The notes under the pieces are model-generated. The model was not told the origin of the DNA. It saw only the letters and a list, made by a program, of their open reading frames with translations, and did not search any database. The position numbers and the translations under genes were made by a program. From Desulforhabdus sp. TSK (GTDB taxonomy: Bacteria > Desulfobacterota > Syntrophobacteria > Syntrophobacterales > Syntrophobacteraceae), in NCBI RefSeq assembly GCF_022836495.1, contig NZ_BQXM01000033.1:1-60127 (forward strand): 60,127 nucleotides of DNA. Reading direction: 5' to 3'. Of the stretch, positions 36,447 through 46,721 are shown in pieces. Numbering within the stretch: position 1 is the stretch's first letter; every line of letters begins with the position of its first letter.

Positions 36447-37454
36447 TCACACTTCGATCATGCTTTCCTGGAGCAGGTCAAGGTCTTCAATTTCTTCTTC
36501 CAGGTAGGCCTTCAGTTTCTTTTTGAGACGGCTCTCGATCTGGCGCACCCGCTCCCGACTGATGCCGAAGCGATCGCCGATCTCCTGCAGCGTCATGGGG
36601 TCTTCGGTCAGGAGGCGGTTGTCGAAGATGACCGCTTCCTTTCCCTTCAGCTGCTGCCGGAAGAGCCCCAGTTTTTCGTGCAGAATGGCTTTGGCTTCCT
36701 GGTCCGCAAGCTGGTCATCGACGGGTAGATCGTCCGAGGGCAGGAAGGATTTATGAGTGTCCTCGGAATCTTCCTTCAAAGGACTGTCGAGGGAGATCTC
36801 CCAGCTGTTCAAGCGCTGATCCATCTCGACGATTTCCGATTCCTTCACATCCAGTCGGTGGCTGAGAAGTTTTGCAGTGGCCTCGATCCCCTGGGATTCC
36901 AGTCGCTCCTTTTCCTTGCGCAAATTGAAAAAAAGCTTTCTTTGGGCCTGGGTCGTTCCGATTTTCACCAGCTTCCAGTTGTCCATGATGAACTTGATGA
37001 TGTACGCTTTGATCCAGAAGGAAGCATAATAGGAAAATTTATAGCCACGATAGGGGTCGAATTTCTTCACGGCCTGCATCAGCCCGACATTGCCCTCCTG
37101 GATGAGATCGTTCAGATTCTGCATCCAATACCGCTGGAAATCCATGGCGATCTTCACGACCAGCCTCAGGTTGGCCGTAATGAGGCGATACCCTGCCTCC
37201 ATATCCTCTTTCTCCCGGTACCGAATCGCCAGTTCTCTCTCTTCTTCGCGGCTCAGCAGAGGATATCGCTTGATCTCTTCCAGGTAGAGGCGGAAAGGGT
37301 CGAAGGTGACGGACCGGGATCTTTCGGATGAGGACACCACGGACGTCGTGATTTCATTGGCCCTCTCGTCTTCGTTGAAGGAAGAAGCCTCTTCCTCCTC
37401 GAGCCCCTCTTTTTCAGAGGCCTTTGCCGGTCTTTTCCTGATATTTTTTATCAT
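36447..37454 (-). CDS. rpoH: RNA polymerase sigma factor RpoH (sigma-32)
   Basis: A 335-residue sigma-70-family factor. Region 2 (NLRLVVKIAMDFQRYWMQNL, DLIQEGNVGLMQAVKKFDP, FSYYASFWIKAYI) is followed by the RpoH box QRKLFFNLR, which separates sigma-32 from sigma-70 and RpoS, and by region 4 ending in a helix-turn-helix (TLQEIGDRFGISRERVRQIE). The acidic N-terminal 45 residues are unconserved. It should direct heat-shock transcription. GAAGGAAG eight bases before ATG 37454 sets the start. Confidence 0.92.
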   Translation of the reverse strand: MIKNIRKRPAKASEKEGLEEEEASSFNEDERANEITTSVVSSSERSRSVTFDPFRLYLEEIKRYPLLSREEERELAIRYREKEDMEAGYRLITANLRLVVKIAMDFQRYWMQNLNDLIQEGNVGLMQAVKKFDPYRGYKFSYYASFWIKAYIIKFIMDNWKLVKIGTTQAQRKLFFNLRKEKERLESQGIEATAKLLSHRLDVKESEIVEMDQRLNSWEISLDSPLKEDSEDTHKSFLPSDDLPVDDQLADQEAKAILHEKLGLFRQQLKGKEAVIFDNRLLTEDPMTLQEIGDRFGISRERVRQIESRLKKKLKAYLEEEIEDLDLLQESMIEV

Positions 37455-37543
37455 GCAGAATACTTCCTTCCCTCTTGACAAATATACCCAGATAATGGGG
37501 ATGCATATGCTTTCTTTCGGAAAATCACAAAAATTCTGGAGTC

Positions 37544-37573
37544 TTGGTCATAAATATTAGTATAGGTTATAGT
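37544..37573 (+). promoter_or_regulatory. Weak candidate promoter toward cmk
   Basis: TTGGTC and TATAGT with an 18-base spacer, in the roughly 400-base gene-free, A/T-rich region between the divergent rpoH and cmk genes. Nothing else definite was seen in that gap. Confidence 0.3.
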
Positions 37574-37851
37574 CTAAAACAAGACGAAAAGAAACCCATG
37601 CCAGGAAACGCGCCGCCCGAAGAAAGCCATTGCATTTTGTTTCTCTCTCCTTTATAAGGTCCAGGCAGATTTTAGGGGTTCGTCAGACGTGCATTCACCC
37701 TTGCGAAATGGAGTACGGCAGCACACCGAAGGCTCCAAATGACTTTCCCTGTTCCATGTGCCACGCTCCCAATTGAGGAAACCCGACCTGCAAAATATGT
37801 TGCGATCACCCACTTCCTTAAAACAACCAACTGGCTTTTGAATACGCCGCA

Positions 37852-38517
37852 ATGATCATAACCATCGACGGCCCTGCAGGGGCAGGGAAAAGCACGGTTT
37901 GCCGATTGCTTGCCAAAGCACTGGGATATGTGTACCTCGACACCGGCGCCATGTACCGCGCCATTGCCTGGGCACTGAAGGAGAAGGGCTTGACATGCGC
38001 GGAAGACCCGGAGTGCGCCGCCTGTCTGCCGACGCTTCCCCTTCGATTTTTCATCGCAGAGGGTGCCCTGACCATCACCTGCAACGGCAGATTCCTGGAC
38101 GATGAGCTGCGGGAGCCCGAAATCACCCGGGAAGCCTCCCGCATCTCCCAGTCTGCTGCTGTCCGCAGCTTCCTGACGGAATGGCAGCGTCGGCTTGCCT
38201 CGGATGGCCGGGTGGTTGCCGAAGGACGGGACATGGGTACCGTCGTCTTCCCCCACGCCCCTGTGAAGGTTTTTCTCACGGCGGATCTCGCCACGCGCAC
38301 GCAACGGCGACAGGCACAGTACCGTGAGAAGGGGATTTCCGTGGATTACGCTGAACTGGAAGCTCAAATCCGGGAACGCGATGCAGCCGATGCAGAACGT
38401 GCTCTCGCCCCCCTGCGGCCCGCACCCGACGCCCTGCTCCTGGATACTTCCGGGATGGATATTTCCGGAGTCATGGAAAGGCTGCTGCGGTTTGTTCGGG
38501 AGAAAGACCGTCCCTGA
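37852..38517 (+). CDS. cmk: Cytidylate kinase
   Basis: A 221-residue P-loop kinase that phosphorylates CMP and dCMP. Walker [10 protein letters not shown], the CMP-binding segment [26 protein letters not shown] and the LID/Arg region [13 protein letters not shown] are present. It precedes rpsA, the common order in proteobacteria. Start as annotated agrees with the family ([15 protein letters not shown]). Confidence 0.95.
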   Translation: MIITIDGPAGAGKSTVCRLLAKALGYVYLDTGAMYRAIAWALKEKGLTCAEDPECAACLPTLPLRFFIAEGALTITCNGRFLDDELREPEITREASRISQSAAVRSFLTEWQRRLASDGRVVAEGRDMGTVVFPHAPVKVFLTADLATRTQRRQAQYREKGISVDYAELEAQIRERDAADAERALAPLRPAPDALLLDTSGMDISGVMERLLRFVREKDRP

Positions 38518-38636
38518 AAACCAAAACACGTTACGGCCAGGAATTTATTTATTGCTGATTTCTTCGATATTTGATATTTTGTTTAATTCAAAAGCGGCCA
38601 ATGCCGCAAATTTGGACTAAGGGGGTAATGAGCTCA

Positions 38637-40424
38637 ATGGTTGACAAAGAAAAAACGAAACAAGAGATGACCGAAGACCTGGATATGGACACCTTCATGG
38701 AAGACGATGTCGATTTCGATCCCGACATGATGGAAGACATGGACACCATGCAGGATCTTTACGATCAGAGCTTCCGCAATATCCAGGAAGGCGAGGTCAT
38801 CCGCGGACACATCGTCCAGGTCAGTGACGATTTCGTAATGGTGGACATCGGGTACAAGTCCGAGGGACAGATCCCCATCTACGAGTTCAAAGATGAGACG
38901 GGGGTGATACAGGCGGCCATCGGAGATGAAGTCGATGTGCTCCTGGAGTTCCACGACGACGAAGACGGATCCATTCACCTTTCCAAGGAAAAGGCCGCCA
39001 AGATCAAGGTTTGGGACGACATCAGCCGGATCTACAATGAAGACGGCATCATCGAAGGAAAAGTGGTTTCCAAGGTCAAAGGCGGGCTGGCGGTCGATAT
39101 CGGCGTTCAGGCCTTTCTGCCCGGCTCCCAGGTGGATCTGCGCCCCGTTAGAAACCTCGAATACCTGATCGGACAGTCCTTCCCCTTCAAAGTGCTCAAG
39201 TACAATAAAAAGCGTAGAAACGTCGTTCTTTCCCGCCGTGCGCTCCTGGAAAAAGAGCGCGAGGAGATGAAATCCCAGACCCTCGCCAACCTGGAAGACA
39301 GCAAGGTTGTGGAAGGAATCGTCAAAAATATTACGGATTACGGTGTATTCGTGGATCTGGGCGGCATCGACGGGCTCCTGCACATCACCGACATGAGCTG
39401 GGGTCGTGTGGGGCATCCCTCGGAAATGTTCCAGATCGGAGACAAGATCAACGTCATGGTCCTCAGCTTCGACCGGGAGCACGAGCGGGTATCCCTCGGC
39501 CTCAAACAGCTGATCGCGGATCCATGGACCAAGGCTCAGGAAAAATATCCCATCGGAACCCAGGTGAAGGGCAAAGTGGTCAGTCTCACCGATTACGGCG
39601 CCTTCGTGGAGATCGAGGAAGGGGTGGAAGGCCTCATCCACGTTTCCGAAATGTCCTGGACCAAAAAGGTGCGTCATCCCTCCAAGGTGCTCAGCGTAGG
39701 GGATGAAGTCGAAGCGGTGGTCCTCAGCATCAATCCCGAGAACAAGCGTATTTCTCTCGGCATGAAGCAGCTGGAGCCCAACCCCTGGGATGTCATTGCC
39801 CAGAAGTACCCCGTGGGAACGACCATTGCCGGAAAAATCAAAAACATCACCGATTTTGGTGTTTTCATCGGCATCGATGAAGGCATCGACGGGCTGGTGC
39901 ACATTTCCGACATTTCATGGACCAAGCGCGTAAAGCACCCCTCGGAAGTCTTCAAGAAGAACCAGGAAGTTCAGGCCATCGTGCTCAACATCGACAAGGA
40001 GAACGAACGGTTCTCCCTGGGGATCAAGCAGCTCGAGCCGGATCCGTGGGAAAGCATCCCCGACCGTTATCCCCTGGGCAGCATCATTGCCGGTCCCATC
40101 ACCAACGTGACCGATTTCGGCCTCTTCGTGGAACTGGAAGAAGGGATCGAAGGACTCGTCCACGTCTCGGAGATCAGCAAAGAGAAGATCAAGTCGCCGG
40201 TGGGCCAGTACAAACCGGGCGACCGGATCACCGCCAAGGTGATCAATATCTCTCCCAAGGATCGCAAGATCGGTCTTTCCATAAAGAAGGTGGAAGAGCA
40301 GGAGGAGCGCACCAACTACGATGATTATCTCCACAGCTCCAAGGCCGCTACTTCCAACCTGGGTGAACTGCTCAAGGAAGAAATGGAAGCGAAGGCCAAC
40401 AATCCCGCTCCCGACAAAGACTGA
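38637..40424 (+). CDS. rpsA: 30S ribosomal protein S1
   Basis: About 595 residues with six S1 RNA-binding repeats. An acidic N-terminal extension of about 35 residues precedes them. Repeats 3-6 share the GVFV/GAFV-x-GLIHVSEMSW pattern and end in SLGxKQLxPxPW linkers. S1 brings mRNA to the 30S subunit. ATG 38637 lies 11 bases after GGGGG; ATG 38628 is two bases after it, too close. An intrinsic terminator follows the gene. Confidence 0.95.
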   Translation: MVDKEKTKQEMTEDLDMDTFMEDDVDFDPDMMEDMDTMQDLYDQSFRNIQEGEVIRGHIVQVSDDFVMVDIGYKSEGQIPIYEFKDETGVIQAAIGDEVDVLLEFHDDEDGSIHLSKEKAAKIKVWDDISRIYNEDGIIEGKVVSKVKGGLAVDIGVQAFLPGSQVDLRPVRNLEYLIGQSFPFKVLKYNKKRRNVVLSRRALLEKEREEMKSQTLANLEDSKVVEGIVKNITDYGVFVDLGGIDGLLHITDMSWGRVGHPSEMFQIGDKINVMVLSFDREHERVSLGLKQLIADPWTKAQEKYPIGTQVKGKVVSLTDYGAFVEIEEGVEGLIHVSEMSWTKKVRHPSKVLSVGDEVEAVVLSINPENKRISLGMKQLEPNPWDVIAQKYPVGTTIAGKIKNITDFGVFIGIDEGIDGLVHISDISWTKRVKHPSEVFKKNQEVQAIVLNIDKENERFSLGIKQLEPDPWESIPDRYPLGSIIAGPITNVTDFGLFVELEEGIEGLVHVSEISKEKIKSPVGQYKPGDRITAKVINISPKDRKIGLSIKKVEEQEERTNYDDYLHSSKAATSNLGELLKEEMEAKANNPAPDKD

Positions 40425-40457
40425 TTCGACCGACTCAACGCCTCGCCGTTAAACTCC

Positions 40458-40503
40458 AACACCCGGTTCATGCTCTCTGCTTGAAACCGGGTGTTTCCTT
40501 TTG
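40458..40503 (+). terminator. Intrinsic terminator after rpsA
   Basis: Perfect 11-base arms, AACACCCGGTT (40458-40468) and AACCGGGTGTT (40485-40495), followed by a T-rich tail. It ends 15 bases before the sppA start, so sppA likely depends on read-through or its own promoter. Confidence 0.8.
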
Positions 40504-40517
40504 AAAGGGAAGCAAGT

Positions 40518-41387
40518 ATGCGACTCCGAAGTTTCTGGTTTCCAGGGCTTTTCCTGCTGCTCATCATCCTGGGCTTCTTCTGGGTGGCGGGGCCGGAGCT
40601 CGACTTCCTGTCCAGTCCCAATCAAATTGCGGTGGTCGAGGTCCGTGGATTGATCGACAATTCTCAGGAGACGGTCAAAGCCCTCCGGAAGTATTGCAGG
40701 GATGACCACGTCAAAGCCGTTCTCGTGCGCATCGAATCCCCCGGAGGCGGCATCGGCCCGTCCCAGGAAATTGCCCGTGAAGTGACACGCACCCTCAAAG
40801 AGAAACCGGTTGTGGCCTCCCTGGGAGGGATCGCCGCTTCGGGAGGCTACTACATCGCCTCGGCCGCGTCCCATATCGTTGCCAATCCAGGAACGATCAC
40901 GGGCAGCATCGGAGTCATCATATCCTTTCCCAACCTGAAGGAGCTCTTCGACAGGGTGGGCTATTTCACCAACGTCATCAAGAGCGGCCCTTTCAAGGAC
41001 ATGGGCAATCCCGGGCGTGAGATGACTCCCGAGGAGCGGGCTCTCCTGCAGGAAACCATCGACAAGGCTTATGGCCAGTTTGTCAGGGATGTGGCCCGGG
41101 GGCGCCATTTGCCCGAGGAAAAGGTTCGGCAGATCGCCGACGGTCGCCTCATCATGGGAGAAACCGCCCGGGAGTTGGGTCTCGTGGATGCTCTGGGAAA
41201 CTTTCAGGATGCCGTCGAAGCGGCGACGGCTCTGGCGAAGATCGAAGGAGAACCGGAGCTGGTTTATCACAAGAAACAGAAACGGACCCTCCTGGACTAC
41301 CTCCTCGGGAGCGAAGCCAGTGAGAGTCTAAACCATTTTCTCAATGGCTCGGCCAACTTTCTGCGCTATCAGATGCCCTTCCCTTGA
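40518..41387 (+). CDS. sppA: Signal peptide peptidase SppA (short form)
   Basis: A 289-residue inner-membrane serine protease that digests cleaved signal peptides. One N-terminal membrane anchor (about 5-24) precedes the ClpP-like domain. The nucleophile Ser lies in GGIAASGGYYIASAA and the general-base Lys in IKSGPFKDMGNPGR, as in the short bacterial form (the E. coli protein is a double-length version). AAGGGA upstream supports ATG 40518. Follows rpsA. Confidence 0.92.
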   Translation: MRLRSFWFPGLFLLLIILGFFWVAGPELDFLSSPNQIAVVEVRGLIDNSQETVKALRKYCRDDHVKAVLVRIESPGGGIGPSQEIAREVTRTLKEKPVVASLGGIAASGGYYIASAASHIVANPGTITGSIGVIISFPNLKELFDRVGYFTNVIKSGPFKDMGNPGREMTPEERALLQETIDKAYGQFVRDVARGRHLPEEKVRQIADGRLIMGETARELGLVDALGNFQDAVEAATALAKIEGEPELVYHKKQKRTLLDYLLGSEASESLNHFLNGSANFLRYQMPFP

Positions 41388-41409
41388 GAGAGCGAAGCAA
41401 AAGAGTCTT

Positions 41410-42033
41410 TCAGCTCGTGAAAAGGCTGACGTCCCCGGCGCCTTCACGCAGGACTTCGGGAACATCGTCGACGAGGGAAATGACGCTCGACGGCTTACCG
41501 GGCACGGACGACCCGGCATCGACAATGAGGTCTATGGCGTGGCCCAGCTTGTCCTTGATGTCGATGGGGGAAAACAAGACCTCACCCGTTTCGGGATCGG
41601 TGGCGCTGGTACTGATGACGGGATGCCCCAGGCCCTGCACGATGGACAGGCAGATGGGATGGTCCGGTACGCGAATCCCGACGCTCTGCCGCTTGGTCAA
41701 CATTATTTTCGGCACCAGGCGGGAGCCCTCAAGGATGAACGTGTAGGGGCCCGGCAGGAGACGCTTCATGGTCTTGTAGGCATAGTTGCTGACTTGAGCG
41801 TACTCGCCGATATTTTTGAGATCGCTGCAGATGAAGCTGAATGGCTTGCTGGGGGAGCGCCGCTTCAGCTTGTAAATCTTTTCGATGGCGTTTTTGTTCA
41901 AGAGGTCGCACCCGATGCCATAAAAGGTATCCGTGGGATAAGCGATGATTCCTCCGTTGGCCAAAACGTCCACGATCTTATGGATCTTGCGCGGTTCCGG
42001 ATGCTGCGCGTTGATCTCGAGAATCAGGGCCAA
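41410..42033 (-). CDS. Sua5/YciO/YrdC-family protein
   Basis: A 207-residue YrdC-fold protein. YrdC/Sua5 enzymes make threonylcarbamoyl-AMP for the t6A modification of tRNA. The N-terminal IAYPTDTFYGIGCD, the KLKRRSPSKPFSFIC segment and SVGIRVPDHP are typical. The absence of a C-terminal Sua5 domain places it with YrdC or the related YciO, whose role is less certain. The start is a TTG at 42033 with AGGAG eight bases upstream. Convergent with sppA. Confidence 0.85.
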   Translation of the reverse strand: MALILEINAQHPEPRKIHKIVDVLANGGIIAYPTDTFYGIGCDLLNKNAIEKIYKLKRRSPSKPFSFICSDLKNIGEYAQVSNYAYKTMKRLLPGPYTFILEGSRLVPKIMLTKRQSVGIRVPDHPICLSIVQGLGHPVISTSATDPETGEVLFSPIDIKDKLGHAIDLIVDAGSSVPGKPSSVISLVDDVPEVLREGAGDVSLFTS

Positions 42034-42236
42034 AGCGTTTTCTCCTCTATGGCTTCAGAAGCTCCCCTGCCTTGAACAAAGGGTTTTCACGCTCCTGATG
42101 AACGATTAAGATGAGATGGAAGTATCCGACAAGAAAAGGAATGCGGGAAGCCATTCAGTACCCCGGTCAGGCCCTCGGCGCATAACGGCTATGCGGCATT
42201 TTATCTCCTGACGAAAATAACTGGACCTTTCATCCC

Positions 42237-43340
42237 ATGTCAAGACAAGAAAAGGATTCGTTGTCAGCCATGGCCCCACCGGACAAGCATTTCGCCTCCA
42301 TCGACGTCGGCTCCCACACCCTCCGCATGCTCATCGCCCGGTGCAACGCGAGGGGGGAAGTCTTTCCCCTGGTCACCGAACGCCGCATCACCCGCCTGGC
42401 CAAAAACTTCCAGCAAAACGGGCAGCTGGGAGATCAAGGGATGGAGGGCAGTCTGAAAGTCCTCGAGGAATATGCCGCCACCCTCAAGCGATACAAAGTG
42501 GAATCGGTCGCCTGCGGAGCCACGGGCGTCGTGCGCCGGGCGGCCAACAGCGATGAGTTTCTCCAGGCTATCCATCGGCGGACAGGGATCCCCGCCGCCA
42601 TTCTCTCGGAAGACTCCGAAGCCCGCCTTTCCGCCAAAGGCGTTTTGAGCGTTCTGCCCCCTTCTGAAGGGCACATTCTCACCTTCGACCTGGGGGGCAG
42701 CAGCACCGAGTTCCTACTGCTCCATACCCGGAATCCGCATCCCATCTGGCACACCAGCATCTTCATCGGCGCCGCCACCCTGACGGACCGCTTTCTTCGG
42801 GTGGATCCCCCTTCAGCCGCTGCCGCAGCAGAAGCCTCAGCCGACGTGCAGGCCTCTTTGGCTCCCACCTTCCAGACCATTCACTCGCTCCTGTCCGACA
42901 CCACGGGAGGCACAAACCAGGAAACAGGCTTCCCCCGGGAAAGCCTCCGGCTGGCAGGCACGGCGGGCACGGCGACCACCCTTGCGGCCATGTATCTCGA
43001 GATGGCAACGTACGACCCTGAACGCGTCAACGGGCTGGTGTTGGAAAACCGGTGGCTTTCGGCCATGACCGAACGGCTCCTCCGCTCCCCCCTGGCACAG
43101 CGACGCAGCATCCCGGGCCTGGAAGCTGGCCGCGAAGACATCATCGCCGCAGGCGCTCTCATCGTGATGGAAATACTGAAGGGCTTGCACCAGTCCCAGG
43201 TCACCGTCAGTGACGCAGGGCTCCTGGAAGGCCTGCTCCTGAATCACATCGAAAGGGAATACGGCCGACCGGAAACTCTGGTTAGTCCCTTGACATGGGG
43301 GACCCAAAGGGTTAAAGGCCTCACCAAAACAGAAACCTAA
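42237..43340 (+). CDS. Ppx/GppA-family phosphatase
   Basis: A 367-residue ASKHA-fold phosphatase of the exopolyphosphatase/pppGpp phosphohydrolase family. ASIDVGSHTLRMLIA, TFDLGGSSTEFLLL and AGTAGTATTLAAM are the phosphate and adenosine motifs. The catalytic Glu lies in the region between them. Only the two N-terminal domains are present, so it is a short form without the helical C-terminal domain of E. coli PPX. Starts at 42237 or 42270 are both possible; neither has a strong ribosome-binding site. A role in polyphosphate or (p)ppGpp turnover fits. Confidence 0.85.
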   Translation: MSRQEKDSLSAMAPPDKHFASIDVGSHTLRMLIARCNARGEVFPLVTERRITRLAKNFQQNGQLGDQGMEGSLKVLEEYAATLKRYKVESVACGATGVVRRAANSDEFLQAIHRRTGIPAAILSEDSEARLSAKGVLSVLPPSEGHILTFDLGGSSTEFLLLHTRNPHPIWHTSIFIGAATLTDRFLRVDPPSAAAAAEASADVQASLAPTFQTIHSLLSDTTGGTNQETGFPRESLRLAGTAGTATTLAAMYLEMATYDPERVNGLVLENRWLSAMTERLLRSPLAQRRSIPGLEAGREDIIAAGALIVMEILKGLHQSQVTVSDAGLLEGLLLNHIEREYGRPETLVSPLTWGTQRVKGLTKTET

Positions 43341-43369
43341 AAAAACTCAGACATTAACGGAGAAATGGA

Positions 43370-44848
43370 ATGGAAAGCAACCCTGTTGTGCTCATACCGG
43401 AGGCCCTCACCTTCGACGACGTTTCCCTGCTGCCCGCTTATTCCGAAGTTCTGCCGCACGAGACAAACCTTGAAACACGCCTCACGAGGGAAATCACCAT
43501 GCGGATTCCTCTCACCAGTGCGGCCATGGACACCGTCACGGAATCCGAGACGGCCATCAGCATCGCCAGGGAAGGCGGCATCGGCATCATCCACCGCAAC
43601 ATGTCGGTGGAGCGCCAAGCTCTGGAAGTCAACAAGGTGAAGAAGTCCGAGCGGGGCATGGTCATTGACCCGGTGACCGTGGAGCCGGAGCAGAAAATCT
43701 CCGACGTTCTGGAGCTCATGGCCCGCTATCGCATCTCGGGGGTCCCCGTCGTCAAGAACGGCCAACTGGTGGGCATCATCACCAACCGGGACCTGCGCTT
43801 TGAGAACAACATGGACCTCCAGGTTTCAGAGGTCATGACGAAGGACAACCTGGTCACAGCCCCCGTGGGCATTTCCCTGGAAGAATCCAAAAGGCTCCTC
43901 CACAAAAGACGCATCGAGAAGCTCCTGGTGGTGGATGACGAAGGCAAGCTGAAAGGCCTCATCACCATCAAGGACATCACCAAGATCATCAAGTACCCCA
44001 ATGCCTGCAAGGACGAACTGGGCCGCCTGAGGGTAGGAGCGGCCGTCGGGGTCGGAAAGGACACCCCTGCACGCGTCGCCGCGCTCTACCAGGCCGGCGT
44101 GGACGTCCTCGCCGTGGACAGCGCCCACGGCCACTCCCGCAACATCCTGCACACCGTAAGACAAATCAAGGCCGATTACCCGGACCTGCAGGTCATTGCC
44201 GGGAATATCGCCACGGCATCAGGGGCACTGAGTCTCGTGGAAGCGGGGGCCGACGCCATCAAAGTCGGCGTGGGACCGGGCTCCATCTGCACCACACGCA
44301 TCGTGGCCGGCGTGGGCGTTCCCCAGATCACGGCCATCATGGAATGTTCGAAAGTCGGCCGCGCACACAATGTTCCCATCATTGCCGACGGGGGCATCAA
44401 GTACAGTGGAGACTTGGTGAAGGCCATCGCCTCGGGCGCCGACAGTGTCATGATCGGGAGTCTTTTTGCGGGCACCGATGAAAGCCCCGGAGAGACCATT
44501 CTCTACCAGGGACGTACCTACAAGGTCTATCGGGGGATGGGGTCCCTGGGCGCCATGAAAGAAGGAAGCAAGGACCGCTATTTCCAGGACCAGGTTTTCG
44601 AGCCCCAGAAGCTCGTTCCCGAAGGCATCGAAGGCAAAGTCCCCTATCGCGGCCCCATTTCCGCCATCGTGCATCAGCTCATGGGGGGATTACGGGCCGG
44701 CATGGGTTACGCAGGGTGCGCCAATCTGCAGGAGCTGCAGACCAAAGCCCGCATGGTGCGCGTCACGAGCGCAGGACTTCGCGAAAGCCATGTTCATGAT
44801 GTCATCATCACGAAGGAAGCGCCCAACTACCAGGTGGATTTGAAGTAA
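43370..44848 (+). CDS. guaB: Inosine-5'-monophosphate dehydrogenase
   Basis: A 492-residue IMPDH that oxidises IMP to XMP with NAD+, the first step to GMP. TIM barrel with [15 protein letters not shown] at the start, two CBS domains inserted at about 95-205, the catalytic loop GPGSICTTR with its cysteine, and the flap/K+ region [12 protein letters not shown]. Length is standard. A short gap leads to guaA, the classic guaBA operon; no purine riboswitch was visible in the 29 bases before guaB. Confidence 0.97.
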   Translation: MESNPVVLIPEALTFDDVSLLPAYSEVLPHETNLETRLTREITMRIPLTSAAMDTVTESETAISIAREGGIGIIHRNMSVERQALEVNKVKKSERGMVIDPVTVEPEQKISDVLELMARYRISGVPVVKNGQLVGIITNRDLRFENNMDLQVSEVMTKDNLVTAPVGISLEESKRLLHKRRIEKLLVVDDEGKLKGLITIKDITKIIKYPNACKDELGRLRVGAAVGVGKDTPARVAALYQAGVDVLAVDSAHGHSRNILHTVRQIKADYPDLQVIAGNIATASGALSLVEAGADAIKVGVGPGSICTTRIVAGVGVPQITAIMECSKVGRAHNVPIIADGGIKYSGDLVKAIASGADSVMIGSLFAGTDESPGETILYQGRTYKVYRGMGSLGAMKEGSKDRYFQDQVFEPQKLVPEGIEGKVPYRGPISAIVHQLMGGLRAGMGYAGCANLQELQTKARMVRVTSAGLRESHVHDVIITKEAPNYQVDLK

Positions 44849-44873
44849 CGATCCAGAATTCAGGAAGATACGC

Positions 44874-46430
44874 ATGCTATTCGATCAGCTCCATGAAGAA
44901 CGGGTTTTGATCCTGGATTTCGGTTCTCAGTACACGCAGCTCATCGCCCGCCGGATACGCGAAAGCCACGTCTACTGCGAAATCCACCCTTTCAACATGC
45001 CTCTTGACGCTGTAAAGTCTTTCCAGCCCAAAGGGATCATCCTTTCGGGCGGCCCCTCCAGTGTTCATGATGAAGGCGCCCCCCTTTCCGATCCGGCGCT
45101 TTTTGCCCTGGGAATTCCCATCCTGGGAATCTGCTACGGCATGCAGCTCATGGCCCACCAGCTGAATGGGGCCGTGGAAAAGGCCGACCGCCGGGAATAC
45201 GGCCCCGCTACCATCGACATCGACGCGCCCGACGAGATTTTCCGGGACGTGGAGGACGAAACGGTGCGGGTCTGGATGAGCCACGGGGACCGTATCCTCA
45301 AGCTTCCGGAAGGCTTCAAGATCCTGGCCCACAGTGACAATTCGCCTGTCGCCGCCATGGCCGACCACGGACGTCGTTTCTACGGCGTGCAGTTCCACCC
45401 GGAAGTCGTGCACACCCCCTGCGGCAAGACCCTTCTGGAAAATTTCCTCTTCCGCATCTGCCGCTGTCAATCGTCCTGGACCATGAAATCCTTTGTGGAA
45501 TCCGCCATACAAGCATCCCGCGAAGGCGTGGGGGACGATCAGGTCATCTGTGCCCTCAGCGGCGGTGTCGATTCGTCGGTGGTGGCGGTCTTGCTCCACA
45601 AAGCCATCGGATCGCGCCTGCACTGCATTTTCGTAAACAACGGACTCCTGCGGAAGGGCGAAGCCGAAAGCGTCCAGAGGATCTTCCGGGACCATTTCGA
45701 GCTGAACCTCATTTACGTGGATGCATCCAAACTCTTCCTGGATCGCCTCAAAGGAATCACGGACCCCGAGCAGAAGCGCAAGATCATCGGCAATCTCTTC
45801 ATCGAGCTGTTTGAAAAGGAAGCGGGGCAGCTCACCAACGCAAAATACCTCGCCCAGGGGACACTGTACCCCGATGTCATCGAAAGCGTCTCCTTCAAAG
45901 GCCCCTCCGCCACCATCAAGACGCACCACAATGTCGGCGGACTGCCCGAGCGCATGAAGTTGAAGCTCATCGAACCCCTGCGAGAGCTCTTCAAGGACGA
46001 AGCGCGCATGGTGGGGAGGGAGCTGGGTCTGCCCGAACGGGTCATCATGCGCCATCCCTTTCCCGGGCCGGGACTCGCCATACGCATCATTGGCGAGGTT
46101 ACCCGCGAAAACCTGTACATCCTGAGGGAAGCGGACAGCATCGTCCTGGAAGAAATGGAGGCTTCGGGCTGGTATGACCGCGTGTGGCAGGCATTTGCCG
46201 TGCTCCTCCCCGTACGCTCCGTGGGGGTCATGGGGGACGAGCGGACCTACGACCAGGTCATCGCCGTGCGCATCGTGGAGAGCGTCGATGCCATGACGGC
46301 CGACTGGGCAAGAGTCCCTTATGAAGTGCTGGGAAAAATCTCCAACCGCATCATCAATGAAGTCAAAGGCGTCAATCGCGTCGTCTACGATATTTCCTCC
46401 AAGCCGCCCAGCACCATCGAGTGGGAATGA
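44874..46430 (+). CDS. guaA: GMP synthase (glutamine-hydrolysing)
   Basis: A 518-residue enzyme that turns XMP into GMP using glutamine and ATP. The N-terminal class I amidotransferase has the nucleophile in [11 protein letters not shown] and the His in GVQFHPEV. The synthetase P-loop is [10 protein letters not shown], and the C-terminal dimerisation domain ends with the typical KPPSTIEWE. Full length, intact. Second gene of guaBA. Confidence 0.97.
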   Translation: MLFDQLHEERVLILDFGSQYTQLIARRIRESHVYCEIHPFNMPLDAVKSFQPKGIILSGGPSSVHDEGAPLSDPALFALGIPILGICYGMQLMAHQLNGAVEKADRREYGPATIDIDAPDEIFRDVEDETVRVWMSHGDRILKLPEGFKILAHSDNSPVAAMADHGRRFYGVQFHPEVVHTPCGKTLLENFLFRICRCQSSWTMKSFVESAIQASREGVGDDQVICALSGGVDSSVVAVLLHKAIGSRLHCIFVNNGLLRKGEAESVQRIFRDHFELNLIYVDASKLFLDRLKGITDPEQKRKIIGNLFIELFEKEAGQLTNAKYLAQGTLYPDVIESVSFKGPSATIKTHHNVGGLPERMKLKLIEPLRELFKDEARMVGRELGLPERVIMRHPFPGPGLAIRIIGEVTRENLYILREADSIVLEEMEASGWYDRVWQAFAVLLPVRSVGVMGDERTYDQVIAVRIVESVDAMTADWARVPYEVLGKISNRIINEVKGVNRVVYDISSKPPSTIEWE

Positions 46431-46476
46431 GAGCGGAACCGGTTTGAAACGTGATGCAGCCTTACAGGATTTGGGG

Positions 46477-46670
46477 GGACGCTGAAGAACGCTGACAGGG
46501 CGCTGACTCACGCTGATACAGCCTTTTTTGTCAAGAGGCCATAAGTCGGCATCCATCGCCTGGGGTAGGGTGCATTTTATGCACCATCCGTACTGAAGAA
46601 ATGCTTGTGTCAACAATGGTGCGTAAAACACACCCTACCCACGCTGATAAGCCCTTTTGGGGAGGAGGGG
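46477..46670. repeat. ACGCTGA tandem repeat element, interrupted copy
   Basis: Begins with four spaced copies of (A/G)CGCTGA at 46479-46516 (GGACGCTGAAGAACGCTGACA pattern), followed by a T-run. The matching right part, ACGCTGATAAGCCCTTTTGGGGAGG, resumes at 46641. Between them lies a separate palindrome (46561-46641). The same element occurs uninterrupted at 51925-52032. Confidence 0.7.
46561..46641. repeat. Palindromic element inside the ACGCTGA repeat
   Basis: Arms TGGGGTAGGGTGCATTTTAT... (46561-46587) and the near-complement ending ACACCCTACCCA (46616-46641) match at about 22 of 26 positions around a 28-base spacer. Size (81 bases) and terminal inverted repeats resemble a small MITE-like element. 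No coding capacity. Confidence 0.7.
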
Positions 46671-46721
46671 GGGAGGTGCTGCGGCTTGATCCGGGCCGCG
46701 GCAATGTCCCGGAGCGATTCC

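Noticed and set aside
44877-46631. 584-residue open frame antisense to guaA
   Set aside because: guaA is complete and conserved; the antisense frame shows no domain.
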